From Acidimicrobiaceae bacterium (GTDB taxonomy: Bacteria > Actinomycetota > Acidimicrobiia > Acidimicrobiales > Ilumatobacteraceae), in NCBI GenBank assembly GCA_947446815.1, contig CANFGT010000002.1:62001-126000 (forward strand): DNA of 64,000 bases, in the 5' to 3' direction. A model generated the notes under the pieces. The model saw nothing but the letters and a program-made list of their open reading frames with translations. It made no database searches and had not been told where the DNA came from. The position numbers were made by a program, and so were the translations under genes. Shown here in pieces: positions 52,689-60,995 of the stretch; the stretch's first letter is position 1, and each line of letters opens with the position of its first letter.

Positions 52689-53849
52689 ATGAACTCCCCA
52701 CAGAATACGGCCAAGCCGCTTGACGGACTAATAGTCGCGGACCTCTCGCGTGTATTGGCAGGTCCGTACTGCTCCATGTTGCTGGCCGATATGGGTGCGA
52801 CAGTGGTGAAAGTGGAAAGCGCTGCAGGCGATGACACTCGTACATGGGTGCCACCAACGAAAGATGGCGTGGCGACTTATTACATGTCCATCAATCGCAA
52901 TAAGAAGTCGATTGTTCTGGATTACGGAAATCCCGATGATCTTGAAATCGTGAAGAAGTTGGTGCGTAATGCCGACATTTGCTTAGAGAACTTCAAAGTC
53001 GGTGGCTTGAAGAAATTCGGTCTCGATTACGAATCGGTGAAAGTAGATAACCCTGGGTTGATCTATCTCTCCATCAGTGGCTTTGGTACGGCCGAGGGTG
53101 CTTGGTTGCCGGGCTATGACCTCATTGTGCAAGCCGTGTCTGGCCTCATGAGTCTCACGGGCGAGCCCGATGGTCAGCCGTATCGCGCAGGCATTTCCGT
53201 GTTCGACGTGATGGCTGGCTTGCATGGAACCATTGGTGTGCTTGCGGCATTAAACCATCGCAATACAACAGGCGAAGGTCAACACATTGAAGTGAACTTA
53301 CTGTCGTCGGCAATGTCTGGCTTGGTGAATCAAACTGCGGCATACACAGCTGCAGGTGTTGTGCCGTTCCGCATGGGTAACGCACACCCCAGCTTGTTTC
53401 CGTATGAGGCGCTGCCTACGAAAGATCGTGATCTCATCATTGCTGCTGGCAACGACAAACAGTTCCGTTCTTTGTGTGGTGTGTTAGGCATTGAACACAT
53501 TGCAGACGATCCACGCTTCAAGATCAATGCAGACCGCACAAAAAACCGCGAAGAATTACGCCCGTTTTTATTGGAGAAATTGGCAGATTGGATGTCGGAC
53601 GACTTGTTTATTGAACTCAATAAGGTCGGCGTTCCGTGCGGACCCATTAACTCCATCGGTGACGGCGTTGAACTTGCAGAAAAACTTGGACTTCGTCCAC
53701 GTGTGAATGTGGGTGAAGGAGATCGCGAAGTGACGTTGGTGCGCAACCCGATCACTTTCAGCGACGGAGAACTTGAGTATCGATTGCCACCACCACAACT
53801 TGGTGAGCACTCGGACGAAATTCGTGACTGGTTGAAAGGACTGGATTAA
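52689..53849 (+). CDS. Class III (CaiB/BaiF) acyl-CoA transferase
   Basis: 386 residues. Moves CoA between carboxylic acids through an aspartyl-CoA intermediate. The N-terminal ADLSRVLAGPYCSMLLADMGA (about 17-37, cited by its ends) and VKVE are typical. The catalytic aspartate is about Asp173 in ISVFDVMAGLHG. It is 2 bp upstream of the citryl-CoA-lyase-like gene and divergent from iclR. Substrates cannot be told from sequence; a di- or tricarboxylic acid is suggested by the neighbour. Confidence 0.92.
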   Translation: MNSPQNTAKPLDGLIVADLSRVLAGPYCSMLLADMGATVVKVESAAGDDTRTWVPPTKDGVATYYMSINRNKKSIVLDYGNPDDLEIVKKLVRNADICLENFKVGGLKKFGLDYESVKVDNPGLIYLSISGFGTAEGAWLPGYDLIVQAVSGLMSLTGEPDGQPYRAGISVFDVMAGLHGTIGVLAALNHRNTTGEGQHIEVNLLSSAMSGLVNQTAAYTAAGVVPFRMGNAHPSLFPYEALPTKDRDLIIAAGNDKQFRSLCGVLGIEHIADDPRFKINADRTKNREELRPFLLEKLADWMSDDLFIELNKVGVPCGPINSIGDGVELAEKLGLRPRVNVGEGDREVTLVRNPITFSDGELEYRLPPPQLGEHSDEIRDWLKGLD

Positions 53850-53851
53850 TC

Positions 53852-54643
53852 ATGGCAACAGAACAACCCACATATCGCACAGGTCTCGGAACATCCGATG
53901 CTGACAGCATCACGTTGTTAGGTCACGACTTAGCATCGGAATTGCTTGGCAAGATTTCCTTTGGCGAACTTGCGTATTACCTCATCGCTAAGCAACGCCC
54001 GTCTAAAGGGCAACTGGTGATGTTCGAAGCAGTGCTTGCAGCATTGGCTGATCATGGCTTCACTCCCACCGCAATCGCTGCACGATTGACATACGCGAGC
54101 GCTCCGGACTCATTGCAAGGAGCGCTTGCTGCGGGCCTTCTTGGTGGTGGCTCACGCTTTCTTGGAGTCACCGAAGACTGCGCATTGTTTTTAAACGCAG
54201 AACTGCAACGTGTTGGAGTTCAAGAGCGTTCTTCAGCGCAATGGGATGACGTGGCGCGCGAAACAGTTCGCCTGCAAAAAGAACAAGGCAAGTTTGTTCC
54301 TGGTCTTGGTCATCCTGTGCATAAGCAGGGCGATCCTCGTACGCCAGTATTGATGTCCTTGGCTCGCGAGAACGGCACCTTCGGTCCGCACCTTGCTCTG
54401 TTCGAAGCCATCGGACGCTCGCACTCCGACGTTCTCGGCAAGCACTTGCCTCTCAATGGCGCCGGTGTTTGTGGTGCTGTGCTGGCAGATCTCGGCTTGC
54501 CTTTGGGCGCAATGCGTGGTGTTGCACTCCTGGCTCGCTGTGCTGGCTTGCTCGGTCACATCGTGGAAGAGCAGACGCATCCCGTCGGTATTGACATCTA
54601 TATGAACGTCGACCGCAACATCGACTATCAGCCCCCCCAATAG
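53852..54643 (+). CDS. Citryl-CoA-lyase-like short citrate synthase homologue
   Basis: 263 residues, about 100-160 shorter than citrate synthase and of the size of citryl-CoA lyase. A histidine in PGLGHPVHKQGDPR (about 150-163) and an aspartate in AVLADLGLP match the citrate-synthase fold catalytic positions. It likely performs Claisen cleavage (or synthesis) of a 3-hydroxy-3-carboxyacyl-CoA such as citryl-CoA. Co-transcribed with the CoA-transferase (2-bp gap), so transferase activation followed by lyase cleavage is the natural model. Confidence 0.85.
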   Translation: MATEQPTYRTGLGTSDADSITLLGHDLASELLGKISFGELAYYLIAKQRPSKGQLVMFEAVLAALADHGFTPTAIAARLTYASAPDSLQGALAAGLLGGGSRFLGVTEDCALFLNAELQRVGVQERSSAQWDDVARETVRLQKEQGKFVPGLGHPVHKQGDPRTPVLMSLARENGTFGPHLALFEAIGRSHSDVLGKHLPLNGAGVCGAVLADLGLPLGAMRGVALLARCAGLLGHIVEEQTHPVGIDIYMNVDRNIDYQPPQ

Positions 54644-54698
54644 GGCAAAACTCGCAATCTCAAGCCCCATAAGGGTTTCATGGAGAAACGCACCGTCA

Positions 54699-54714
54699 TG
54701 TGTCTCGGGACACA
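54699..54714. other. Short inverted repeat before the membrane protein
   Basis: TGTGTC-N4-GACACA, perfect 6-bp arms, in the 159-bp gap between the lyase-like gene and the next gene. Possible operator; not related in sequence to the TGTCCG repeats beyond TGTC. Confidence 0.3.
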
Positions 54715-54802
54715 GGAAATCCACCCTCTGGTGACCGCCTGTTGGTAATTTGTCCGCTAGTCGGGCAAATAGCCCGCACTTCACCTCCTGGGGGAAAACA
54801 AA

Positions 54803-55339
54803 ATGGCAAATTCACTTGCACCGAGCGCTTCTCAGCGTTGGCACAAATGGGTTGAAGAGCATCCAGTGGGCGGCCTCGCCCTCATTGGTGTCATCGCGAC
54901 CCAACTCGGCACCTACTTCGGCTACTGCTTTAACGCAATTGGCCTTCCACAGCTTCCATGGCCTGCCTACAACGGCGCGCTGATTGCTGGAGCTGCTGGT
55001 GACAAGGGTGCATCTTGGGGCAACCCAATCAGCCAGTACTTCACTGGTCAGTCCATGCACTTCGTCAATGGCATTGTGTTCTGCATCTTGTTCGGCGTGA
55101 TCGCACATAAGGCGATCCCCGTGGCAAACCATGTCGTTAAGGGCCTTATCTATGGCGTCATCATGACGATCATCAGCATCGGATTCCTTGTTCCATACGC
55201 ATACGCACCGAAGCAGGGCTACGGCCTCTTCTCCTTCGATACGCCAAACGGCTGGAAGCTTCCAGCAGGCGTCCTCCTCTGGCACCTCATTTACGGTGCA
55301 GTGATTGGTCTTCTGTACCAGCCAAAGGAAAACAACTAG
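54803..55339 (+). CDS. Four-helix membrane protein of unknown function
   Basis: 178 residues with about four membrane helices (about 24-44, 83-102, 107-130, 155-172), no signal peptide. Aromatic and glycine-rich loops (WGNPISQYFTGQSMHF). I do not recognise the family. A ribosome binding site (GGGGGA) precedes the ATG, and a strong terminator follows at 55371-55400. It stands alone after the lyase-like gene. Confidence 0.8.
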   Translation: MANSLAPSASQRWHKWVEEHPVGGLALIGVIATQLGTYFGYCFNAIGLPQLPWPAYNGALIAGAAGDKGASWGNPISQYFTGQSMHFVNGIVFCILFGVIAHKAIPVANHVVKGLIYGVIMTIISIGFLVPYAYAPKQGYGLFSFDTPNGWKLPAGVLLWHLIYGAVIGLLYQPKENN

Positions 55340-55370
55340 TCACATCGCATAAGCGATAAAGAACTAAACG

Positions 55371-55400
55371 AAGAGCCCGGTCCGAAAGGACCGGGCTCTT
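55371..55400. terminator. Bidirectional intrinsic terminator
   Basis: A 13-bp stem AAGAGCCCGGTCC/GGACCGGGCTCTT with a GAAA tetraloop, between the membrane-protein gene and the convergent MetE-like gene. Confidence 0.92.
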
Positions 55401-55422
55401 TGCTGTTCGAGGTGAAATGCAG

Positions 55423-56571
55423 TTAGGCGAAGAGACGCTGTGAAGCAATCTCGCAGCCCTGTGAGAGCGCTGCAAGTTTTGCGAAAACAACATCTGGGTC
55501 AATTGTTGTGGTGCCCACGTGCACGGAGAAACCACAGTCGACGCCTGCCAACAGACGATCTGGTGAAACGACCTCTGCCCACTGTCCCAATCGCTGTGCA
55601 ATTAGTTCTGGATGTTCGATGTAGTTCGACTGGGGTTCAATGACGCCAGGACAAATGAACTTGTCAGCAGGAACGCCGAGTTCCTTCAACACGCTCCACT
55701 CATGTGAGTGACGTGGGTTTGCGCCTTCAAATAACACTGTTTGTGGCTTTGCTGTCCACACGATGTCGATGATGTCCTGGATAGGAACGTCGTGGTGGTG
55801 AGGACCGGGGTAGTTGCCCCAGCACAAATGCATACGAAGTTGCTCTGCAGGAATATTGCGCACTGCATAGTTCAACGCTTCGATATTGGTGCGAATTGTG
55901 CTTCGGAAATCTTCAAGCGACAGTTCTGCATAGGCGGAGTGGCGGCCCATTGCGAGGTCGGGACAATCCACTTGAACAACTGCGCCAGCAGCGGCAATTG
56001 CTTCATATTCAAATCGCATGGCCTCGGCAATGGCAAAGACATATTCCTCGCGTGTCTTGTAGAACTCGTTGCCGAAGAACAGAGAAACGACACCAGGGGA
56101 TGCAGCGCTGGTGAAGATGTCCTTGTGCCCAAGGTTTTTTGCAGCTGCAGACAGCTCCGTCATGTCCTTCACGGCGGCCGTCTTGTCAATCACTTCGATC
56201 GTGCTGGTGCATGCTGGCGCAGAACGCTTACGACGGCCCGGGTTTCCTGCAACTGCTTCGGCACTGCGAGGGAAGTCCACCAAGTCATCAAAGAAATAAT
56301 TTTGAATTGATTCGCCAGCAAAGCCCGACAAGCGATCTTTCACATAGGTGGCGTAAGAAGGCTTCGACATCTCGCCGTCATTAATGATGGTGACGCCGGC
56401 CTTCACTTGCTTCTCGACAATTTCAACAATTGCTTTTGACACACGCTCATCAAGCGCCATCTTGTCGACAGGGATTCCGTCACCCATGGCCCACATCAAC
56501 TGAATGAGGTCATCAGGGCGCGGGAGGCTGCCCGTGTGGGTGCTGGGGATGAGATGCGATGGAGATGCCAT
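55423..56571 (-). CDS. MetE-like cobalamin-independent methyltransferase
   Basis: 382 residues from ATG 56571. It corresponds to the C-terminal catalytic half of MetE (barrel of the UROD/MetE family). Zinc ligands are all visible: His and Cys in MHLCWGNYP, Glu in VLFEGANPR and Cys in GVDCGFSVH. The N-terminal MetE domain is absent, as in short archaeal MetE and epoxyalkane:coenzyme M transferase relatives. Thiol substrate not determinable. It has no methionine operon context, so a special thiol methyl or alkyl transfer is possible. Confidence 0.85.
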   Translation of the reverse strand: MASPSHLIPSTHTGSLPRPDDLIQLMWAMGDGIPVDKMALDERVSKAIVEIVEKQVKAGVTIINDGEMSKPSYATYVKDRLSGFAGESIQNYFFDDLVDFPRSAEAVAGNPGRRKRSAPACTSTIEVIDKTAAVKDMTELSAAAKNLGHKDIFTSAASPGVVSLFFGNEFYKTREEYVFAIAEAMRFEYEAIAAAGAVVQVDCPDLAMGRHSAYAELSLEDFRSTIRTNIEALNYAVRNIPAEQLRMHLCWGNYPGPHHHDVPIQDIIDIVWTAKPQTVLFEGANPRHSHEWSVLKELGVPADKFICPGVIEPQSNYIEHPELIAQRLGQWAEVVSPDRLLAGVDCGFSVHVGTTTIDPDVVFAKLAALSQGCEIASQRLFA

Positions 56572-56609
56572 GGGATTCCTAACAGTGGAGAATGCTGAAA
56601 TCTTATGTG

Positions 56610-56623
56610 CGGACATGTGTCCG
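56610..56623. promoter_or_regulatory. Inverted repeat before the MetE-like and ferredoxin-reductase genes
   Basis: CGGACA-N2-TGTCCG, perfect 6-bp arms with the same half-site as the repeat at 50537-50555 but arranged inside-out. It lies in the 125-bp gap between the divergent MetE-like and reductase genes and could control both. Confidence 0.45.
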
Positions 56624-56696
56624 AATAGCGGTCACGCCGGAAATTTGTGCCGATGAGAAAAGTGTTCGTTCTGGTTCGCAGACCTAATCTGTCTTC

Positions 56697-57938
56697 GTGC
56701 AGAACATCGTCATTGTCGGAGCCTCATTGGCCGGAACTCGTGCAGCAGAGACACTGCGCTCTGGTGGATTCACGGGCACCATCACAATGGTGGGTGCAGA
56801 AACGCACATGCCATATGACCGACCGCCATTGTCGAAGAACTATCTCGCTGGCGATTGGGACGAGGAACGCGTGGCATTGCGCAAGCCCGAAGTGTTGGAA
56901 GAGTTACACCTCACCTGGAAACTGGGTGTTGCTGCAACCTCGTTGGACACCACTGCACAGAGCGTCACATTGGCTGATGGCGCCACTATTGCTTACGACG
57001 GTCTCATCATCGCAACGGGTGGCGACGTACGCCGTCTTCCGAATCAACCCAACATCAAGGGTGTTCATACTTTGCGCACTCTTGATGACGCAACCGCATT
57101 GCGCAATGAGATCACTGAGGGCACTCGCGTGGTCGTCATCGGTGCAGGATTCATCGGTTTAGAAGCAGCAGCAACTGCGAAAAAGCGCGGCGCAGACATC
57201 ACCGTGTTGGAAGGCTTAGAAGCACCGTTGATCCGGGCCATCGGCGCAGAGATGGGTGCTGCCATTGGTGCGGTGCATGAACGCAATGGTGTCAACGTGC
57301 GATGCGGCGTGCAAGTAGCCAGCATTGATGGCGACGCAACAGTCACTGGCGTCACGCTGACGAATGGCGAGACCATTCCGGCTGATGTTGTCATCGTGGG
57401 TATTGGTGTTTCGCCGGCAACAACATGGCTAGAAGGTTCTGGTCTCACCTTGCGCGATGGCGTGGTGTGTAACGCGAATCTGAATGCCGGACCACAGACC
57501 GTGTTTGTCGCGGGAGATGTTTTGCGCTGGCCGAATGGATTGTTCGCCGACGTTGAAGCCGACATGCGAGTCGAGCATTGGACAAACGCAGCAGAACAAG
57601 GTGCAGTGGCAGCGACGAATCTGCTGGCTGCACTCAACGGAACAGAGCAAGCACCGTACGAAGCAGTGCCTTTCTTCTGGAGCGACCAGTTTGATGCGCG
57701 TATCCAGTGCCTAGGTAGGCCAAGCAGCAACGCGCGTGTTGATGTTGTTGCCGGCAACCCCGCTGATGGCAAATGGTGCAGTATCTACAGCGTGAATGAT
57801 CGTTTAACTGCAGTGCTTGGGGTGTCACAACCCAAGTTGGTGATGCCCAGTCGTACATTGTTGTCCACACATACATTGCGCGAAGATGCGCTTGCACATT
57901 TCGCACGGGTCACTGCACCACCACCTCCGGCTGCATAA
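56697..57938 (+). CDS. FAD-dependent ferredoxin/rubredoxin reductase
   Basis: 413 residues from GTG 56697. FAD-binding GASLAGTRAAETLR (about 7-20), NAD-binding GAGFIGLEAA (about 149-158) and the closing FAD motif VFVAGDVLRW. The family (BphA4 type) passes electrons from NADH to the ferredoxin of Rieske oxygenases or P450s. No oxygenase or ferredoxin is nearby. The start has no strong ribosome binding site. MarR follows after 6 bp. Confidence 0.92.
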   Translation: MQNIVIVGASLAGTRAAETLRSGGFTGTITMVGAETHMPYDRPPLSKNYLAGDWDEERVALRKPEVLEELHLTWKLGVAATSLDTTAQSVTLADGATIAYDGLIIATGGDVRRLPNQPNIKGVHTLRTLDDATALRNEITEGTRVVVIGAGFIGLEAAATAKKRGADITVLEGLEAPLIRAIGAEMGAAIGAVHERNGVNVRCGVQVASIDGDATVTGVTLTNGETIPADVVIVGIGVSPATTWLEGSGLTLRDGVVCNANLNAGPQTVFVAGDVLRWPNGLFADVEADMRVEHWTNAAEQGAVAATNLLAALNGTEQAPYEAVPFFWSDQFDARIQCLGRPSSNARVDVVAGNPADGKWCSIYSVNDRLTAVLGVSQPKLVMPSRTLLSTHTLREDALAHFARVTAPPPPAA

Positions 57939-57944
57939 CACGCC

Positions 57945-58388
57945 ATGGCTCTTCCCGATGCAGAACGTTTAGGCGTATGGCGTGCGTTTCTCACTGCGCA
58001 TGCAGCGCTCGACAAAATGCTGTCGCGCGCATTAGAAGAAGAAAATGATCTGCAGCGTCCGTGGTTCGAAATTCTTGATGCACTAGCAACAAGCACCGAC
58101 GATTCGCTTCGCTTCAATGATCTTGCAGAACGTGTGATGGCGAACCCATCAAGCTTGTCACGCCAATTAGACAAGCTGGAAGAGAAGAAGTTCATCGTGC
58201 GCGAAAAGTCCATCCTTGATGATGGTCGCGCCATTCTGATTGTGCTCACGCCGAAAGGACACGACTCTTGGAAAGAGGCGAGCCTTACCTACTACCGAAT
58301 TGTTCGTCGTGTTTTTTCCAACACCCTGACGGATACTGATGTTGTGGCGCTGAACCGTGTGTTTTCAAAGGTTTTGGAAGCGGACTAG
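57945..58388 (+). CDS. MarR-family transcriptional regulator
   Basis: 147 residues. Winged helix (about 38-105) with FNDLAERVMANPSSLSRQLDKLEEK, cited by its ends, and the wing DDGRAILIVLTPKG. It is 6 bp downstream of the reductase and 78 bp upstream of the thiolase, so it probably regulates this local set. Effector unknown. Confidence 0.9.
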   Translation: MALPDAERLGVWRAFLTAHAALDKMLSRALEEENDLQRPWFEILDALATSTDDSLRFNDLAERVMANPSSLSRQLDKLEEKKFIVREKSILDDGRAILIVLTPKGHDSWKEASLTYYRIVRRVFSNTLTDTDVVALNRVFSKVLEAD

Positions 58389-58466
58389 CGCAGATTCCTT
58401 CGACTTTGGTTGGCGGTGCCAAACAAGGCAGACTTTGTGCCAGTCACGGAACCAAAGGGGACCACA

Positions 58467-59636
58467 ATGCAAAACGCAGTCATCGTCGACGCACTTCGCA
58501 CACCACTCGGTAAGCGCAACGGTCGCTTGAAGGATTGGCACCCGGTCGATCTCGCTGGTTACACATTGAAAGCTCTTGTAGAGCGCAATGGCATTGACCC
58601 CACACTGATCGAAGACGTCATTATGGGCTGCGTGATGCAAGTGGGCGAGCAAAGCCTCAACGTTGGTCGCAACGCAGTTCTCGCTGCTGGTCTCCCCGAC
58701 ACCATTCCTGGTACAACCATCGACCGCCAGTGCGGCTCCAGCCAGCAGGCTGCACACTTCGCAGCACAGGGCGTCATGGCCGGTGCATACGACGTCGTCA
58801 TTGCAGCTGGTGTTGAAGTGATGACTCGCGTACCAATGGGTTCAGCTATCGCAGATGGTAAGTACGGCTTCCCGTTCGGACCAGAAGTATCGGCTCGTTA
58901 TGCACCAGAAGGCGGCCTTGTTCCTCAGGGCGTGAGCGCAGAAATGATCGCCGACAAGTGGGGCATTACACGTGAAGACATGGACCGTTTTGGTGCACGC
59001 TCACAGGCTCTTGCAGCACAAGCAACAGCAGAAGGTCGCTTCGAACGCGAAATTCTTGCCGTCAATGATGCTGAAGGAAAGCTCATGACAACTGATGAGG
59101 GAATTCGTGAATCTCCGTTCGAGAAGTTGCAGCAGCTCAAGCCTGCATTCCGCAGCGAAGAAGATGGTGGCCGCGTGACCGCTGGTAACTCCAGTCAAAT
59201 CACCGACGGTGCATCCGCAATGCTCATCATGAGCGAAGAGAAGTGTCGTGCACTTGGTCTGACACCACGTGCACGTTTCGTGAACTTCGGTCTTGCTGGT
59301 GACAACCCTCAACTCATGCTCACCGCACCGATTCCTGCAACACAGAAGGCATTGGCAAAAGCCGGTCTCACGATGGGCGATATGGATATCACAGAGATCA
59401 ACGAAGCATTTGCTTCTGTTGTTCTTGCATGGGAAAAAGAAATGCATCCCGACATGTCAAAGGTGAATCCAAACGGTGGCGCTATTGCATTGGGCCACCC
59501 ACTTGGCGCATCGGGCACACGCTTGATGACAACGTTGTTGCATGAACTTGAGCGCACTGGCGGCCGTTACGGCTTGCAGACAATGTGTGAAGGTGGCGGC
59601 ATGGCCAATGCCACCATCATCGAACGCCTCGGCTGA
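58467..59636 (+). CDS. Acetyl-CoA acetyltransferase/thiolase
   Basis: 389 residues from ATG 58467; a longer frame from 58410 lacks family similarity. Catalytic Cys89 in DRQCGSSQQA, His in GHPLGASG and the second Cys in QTMCEGGGMANA are intact. Thiolysis in beta-oxidation or the biosynthetic condensation of two acyl-CoAs. Its substrate spectrum is unknown. Together with the EtfD-like protein it supports fatty-acid or ring catabolism. Confidence 0.95.
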   Translation: MQNAVIVDALRTPLGKRNGRLKDWHPVDLAGYTLKALVERNGIDPTLIEDVIMGCVMQVGEQSLNVGRNAVLAAGLPDTIPGTTIDRQCGSSQQAAHFAAQGVMAGAYDVVIAAGVEVMTRVPMGSAIADGKYGFPFGPEVSARYAPEGGLVPQGVSAEMIADKWGITREDMDRFGARSQALAAQATAEGRFEREILAVNDAEGKLMTTDEGIRESPFEKLQQLKPAFRSEEDGGRVTAGNSSQITDGASAMLIMSEEKCRALGLTPRARFVNFGLAGDNPQLMLTAPIPATQKALAKAGLTMGDMDITEINEAFASVVLAWEKEMHPDMSKVNPNGGAIALGHPLGASGTRLMTTLLHELERTGGRYGLQTMCEGGGMANATIIERLG

Positions 59637-59654
59637 TTCGTTCAGACTCTGATC

Positions 59655-59936
59655 ATGTTGAGCATCTCTACGCCTGAAGCAAGCACCATTATTTGGGTTG
59701 TCGTCGGGCTGTTGTTGATGCGCCTCGTGTGGAAGTTTGGCTTCGGCATGTTGAAGTCAATGACATCGATGATGCCTGAGCCGCCACCCACGGGAGAGAT
59801 GCGCAAAATCAACGTGCGCTATCGATGCAGTGTGTGTGGTGTGGAACTGCGCATGGTGATGGCTCCGGACGAAGATCCACCACCGCCCAAGCACTGCTTG
59901 GAAGATATGGACCTGGTTGCGCCTGTCTTCGAATAG
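59655..59936 (+). CDS. Membrane-anchored zinc-ribbon small protein
   Basis: 93 residues: one N-terminal membrane helix (about 12-32), a linker with MxEPPPTGE, then a small domain with YRCSVCGVELRM (about 56-67) and a histidine and cysteine in KHCLEDM (about 79-85). The three cysteines and histidine fit a zinc site. Also found, to my knowledge, near crgA in related actinobacteria; function unknown. Confidence 0.8.
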   Translation: MLSISTPEASTIIWVVVGLLLMRLVWKFGFGMLKSMTSMMPEPPPTGEMRKINVRYRCSVCGVELRMVMAPDEDPPPPKHCLEDMDLVAPVFE

Positions 59937-59958
59937 GGCTGTTTTTTCATCCACAGGT

Positions 59959-59967
59959 TGTGGATAA
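59959..59967 (-). promoter_or_regulatory. Perfect DnaA box in the zinc-ribbon/crgA gap
   Basis: Exact TTATCCACA on the minus strand in the 95-bp gap between the zinc-ribbon gene and crgA. A further CATCCACAG lies 10 bp upstream. Confidence 0.5.
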
Positions 59968-60031
59968 GCATGTTGGAAACAACAGGCGTGTAACTCTGCT
60001 AGCGCCCACCTCGCAAGGGGTTGCGAGGCGA

Positions 60032-60340
60032 CTAGTGGTACTTGGTGGCTGTGTACAAGCCACCCAAAAGCGATGTGAGACCCACGGCGAGGTACCAGTT
60101 GCTACGGCCACCGGGAACAAAACCCAAGTAGTAGAAGAAGATGATGAGGAAACCCACGCCAAGAAGAGCGAACATTAGGTAGAGCACCCATTGAGGGCTT
60201 TGCTTCATGTACTCAGGCACTGGCGGGGTGTAGCGGCTGCTGGCGCCGACATTTTCGTTATTGGTTCCGTGCATGTTGGTGGGATTGGTGTGTCCGCCCT
60301 TTGGGGTGACGCGACCGCCCTGCTTCTTCTTTGTAGCCAC
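60032..60340 (-). CDS. crgA: Cell division protein CrgA
   Basis: 102 residues from GTG 60340 (VATKKKQGGRVTP); a longer frame to 60379 is rejected. A basic, disordered N-terminus (about 1-35), then two membrane helices (about 51-72 and 81-98) with a short outer loop (PGGRSNW). CrgA is a divisome membrane protein of actinobacteria that interacts with FtsZ and PBPs. Divergent from trpG, as in mycobacteria. Confidence 0.9.
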   Translation of the reverse strand: MATKKKQGGRVTPKGGHTNPTNMHGTNNENVGASSRYTPPVPEYMKQSPQWVLYLMFALLGVGFLIIFFYYLGFVPGGRSNWYLAVGLTSLLGGLYTATKYH

Positions 60341-60410
60341 GACAACGAGTGTAGAACGCCAGCACCCAATTGGTTTCACGAAATGGTCGCAAACACGGCA
60401 GGCTAGAGAG

Positions 60411-60986
60411 ATGGCCCGGGTACTCGTGATCGATAGCTATGACAGTTTCGTCTACAACATCGTCCAGTATTTGGGTGAACTGGGTGCCGAACCCATCGTG
60501 GTACGTAACGACCAGTTGACCGTGGACGAAGCCATTGCATTGAAGCCTGATGGCGTCTTGTTGTCGCCTGGCCCTGGTCGCCCTGAGGATGCCGGAATCA
60601 TTTGTGATGCGATTCGTGCGTTCGCGGGCAACACGCCGGTGTTCGGTGTGTGCCTCGGGCATCAAGCTATTGGTCACGTGTATGGCGGTGATGTTGTTCG
60701 TGCGCCACAACTGATGCACGGCAAGACCTCATTCATGACCCATAACAACACAGGCGTGTTTGAAGGCTTGCCTTCGCCACTCGAAGCAACCCGCTATCAC
60801 TCACTCGTGATTGAGAAAACAACAATGCCTGCGGAGTTACTAATTACTGCAGAAACAAGCGATGGCATTGTGATGGGTGTTCGTCATCGCGATGTTGATG
60901 TTGAAGGTGTGCAGTTTCACCCCGAGAGCATTCTCACTGCTGCAGGTCACGACTTGTTACGCAACTTCTTGAACCGCTGCGCATAA
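60411..60986 (+). CDS. trpG: Glutamine amidotransferase TrpG/PabA
   Basis: 191 residues from ATG 60411. Class I amidotransferase with the cysteine nucleophile in GVCLGHQ (about 79-85) and the His-Glu of QFHPES (about 168-173). It supplies ammonia for anthranilate or 4-amino-4-deoxychorismate synthase; the two are hard to separate and no trpE or pabB is adjacent. In mycobacteria the trpG gene sits between crgA and pknB, as here. Converges on pknB with a 9-bp gap and no terminator. Confidence 0.93.
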   Translation: MARVLVIDSYDSFVYNIVQYLGELGAEPIVVRNDQLTVDEAIALKPDGVLLSPGPGRPEDAGIICDAIRAFAGNTPVFGVCLGHQAIGHVYGGDVVRAPQLMHGKTSFMTHNNTGVFEGLPSPLEATRYHSLVIEKTTMPAELLITAETSDGIVMGVRHRDVDVEGVQFHPESILTAAGHDLLRNFLNRCA

Positions 60987-60995
60987 CGCGAAAGG

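Noticed and set aside
51817-52692. 291-codon plus-strand frame across the regulator gene
   Set aside because: It is antisense to the well-supported IclR gene and its translation has no family resemblance and a skewed Ser/Arg/Thr composition.
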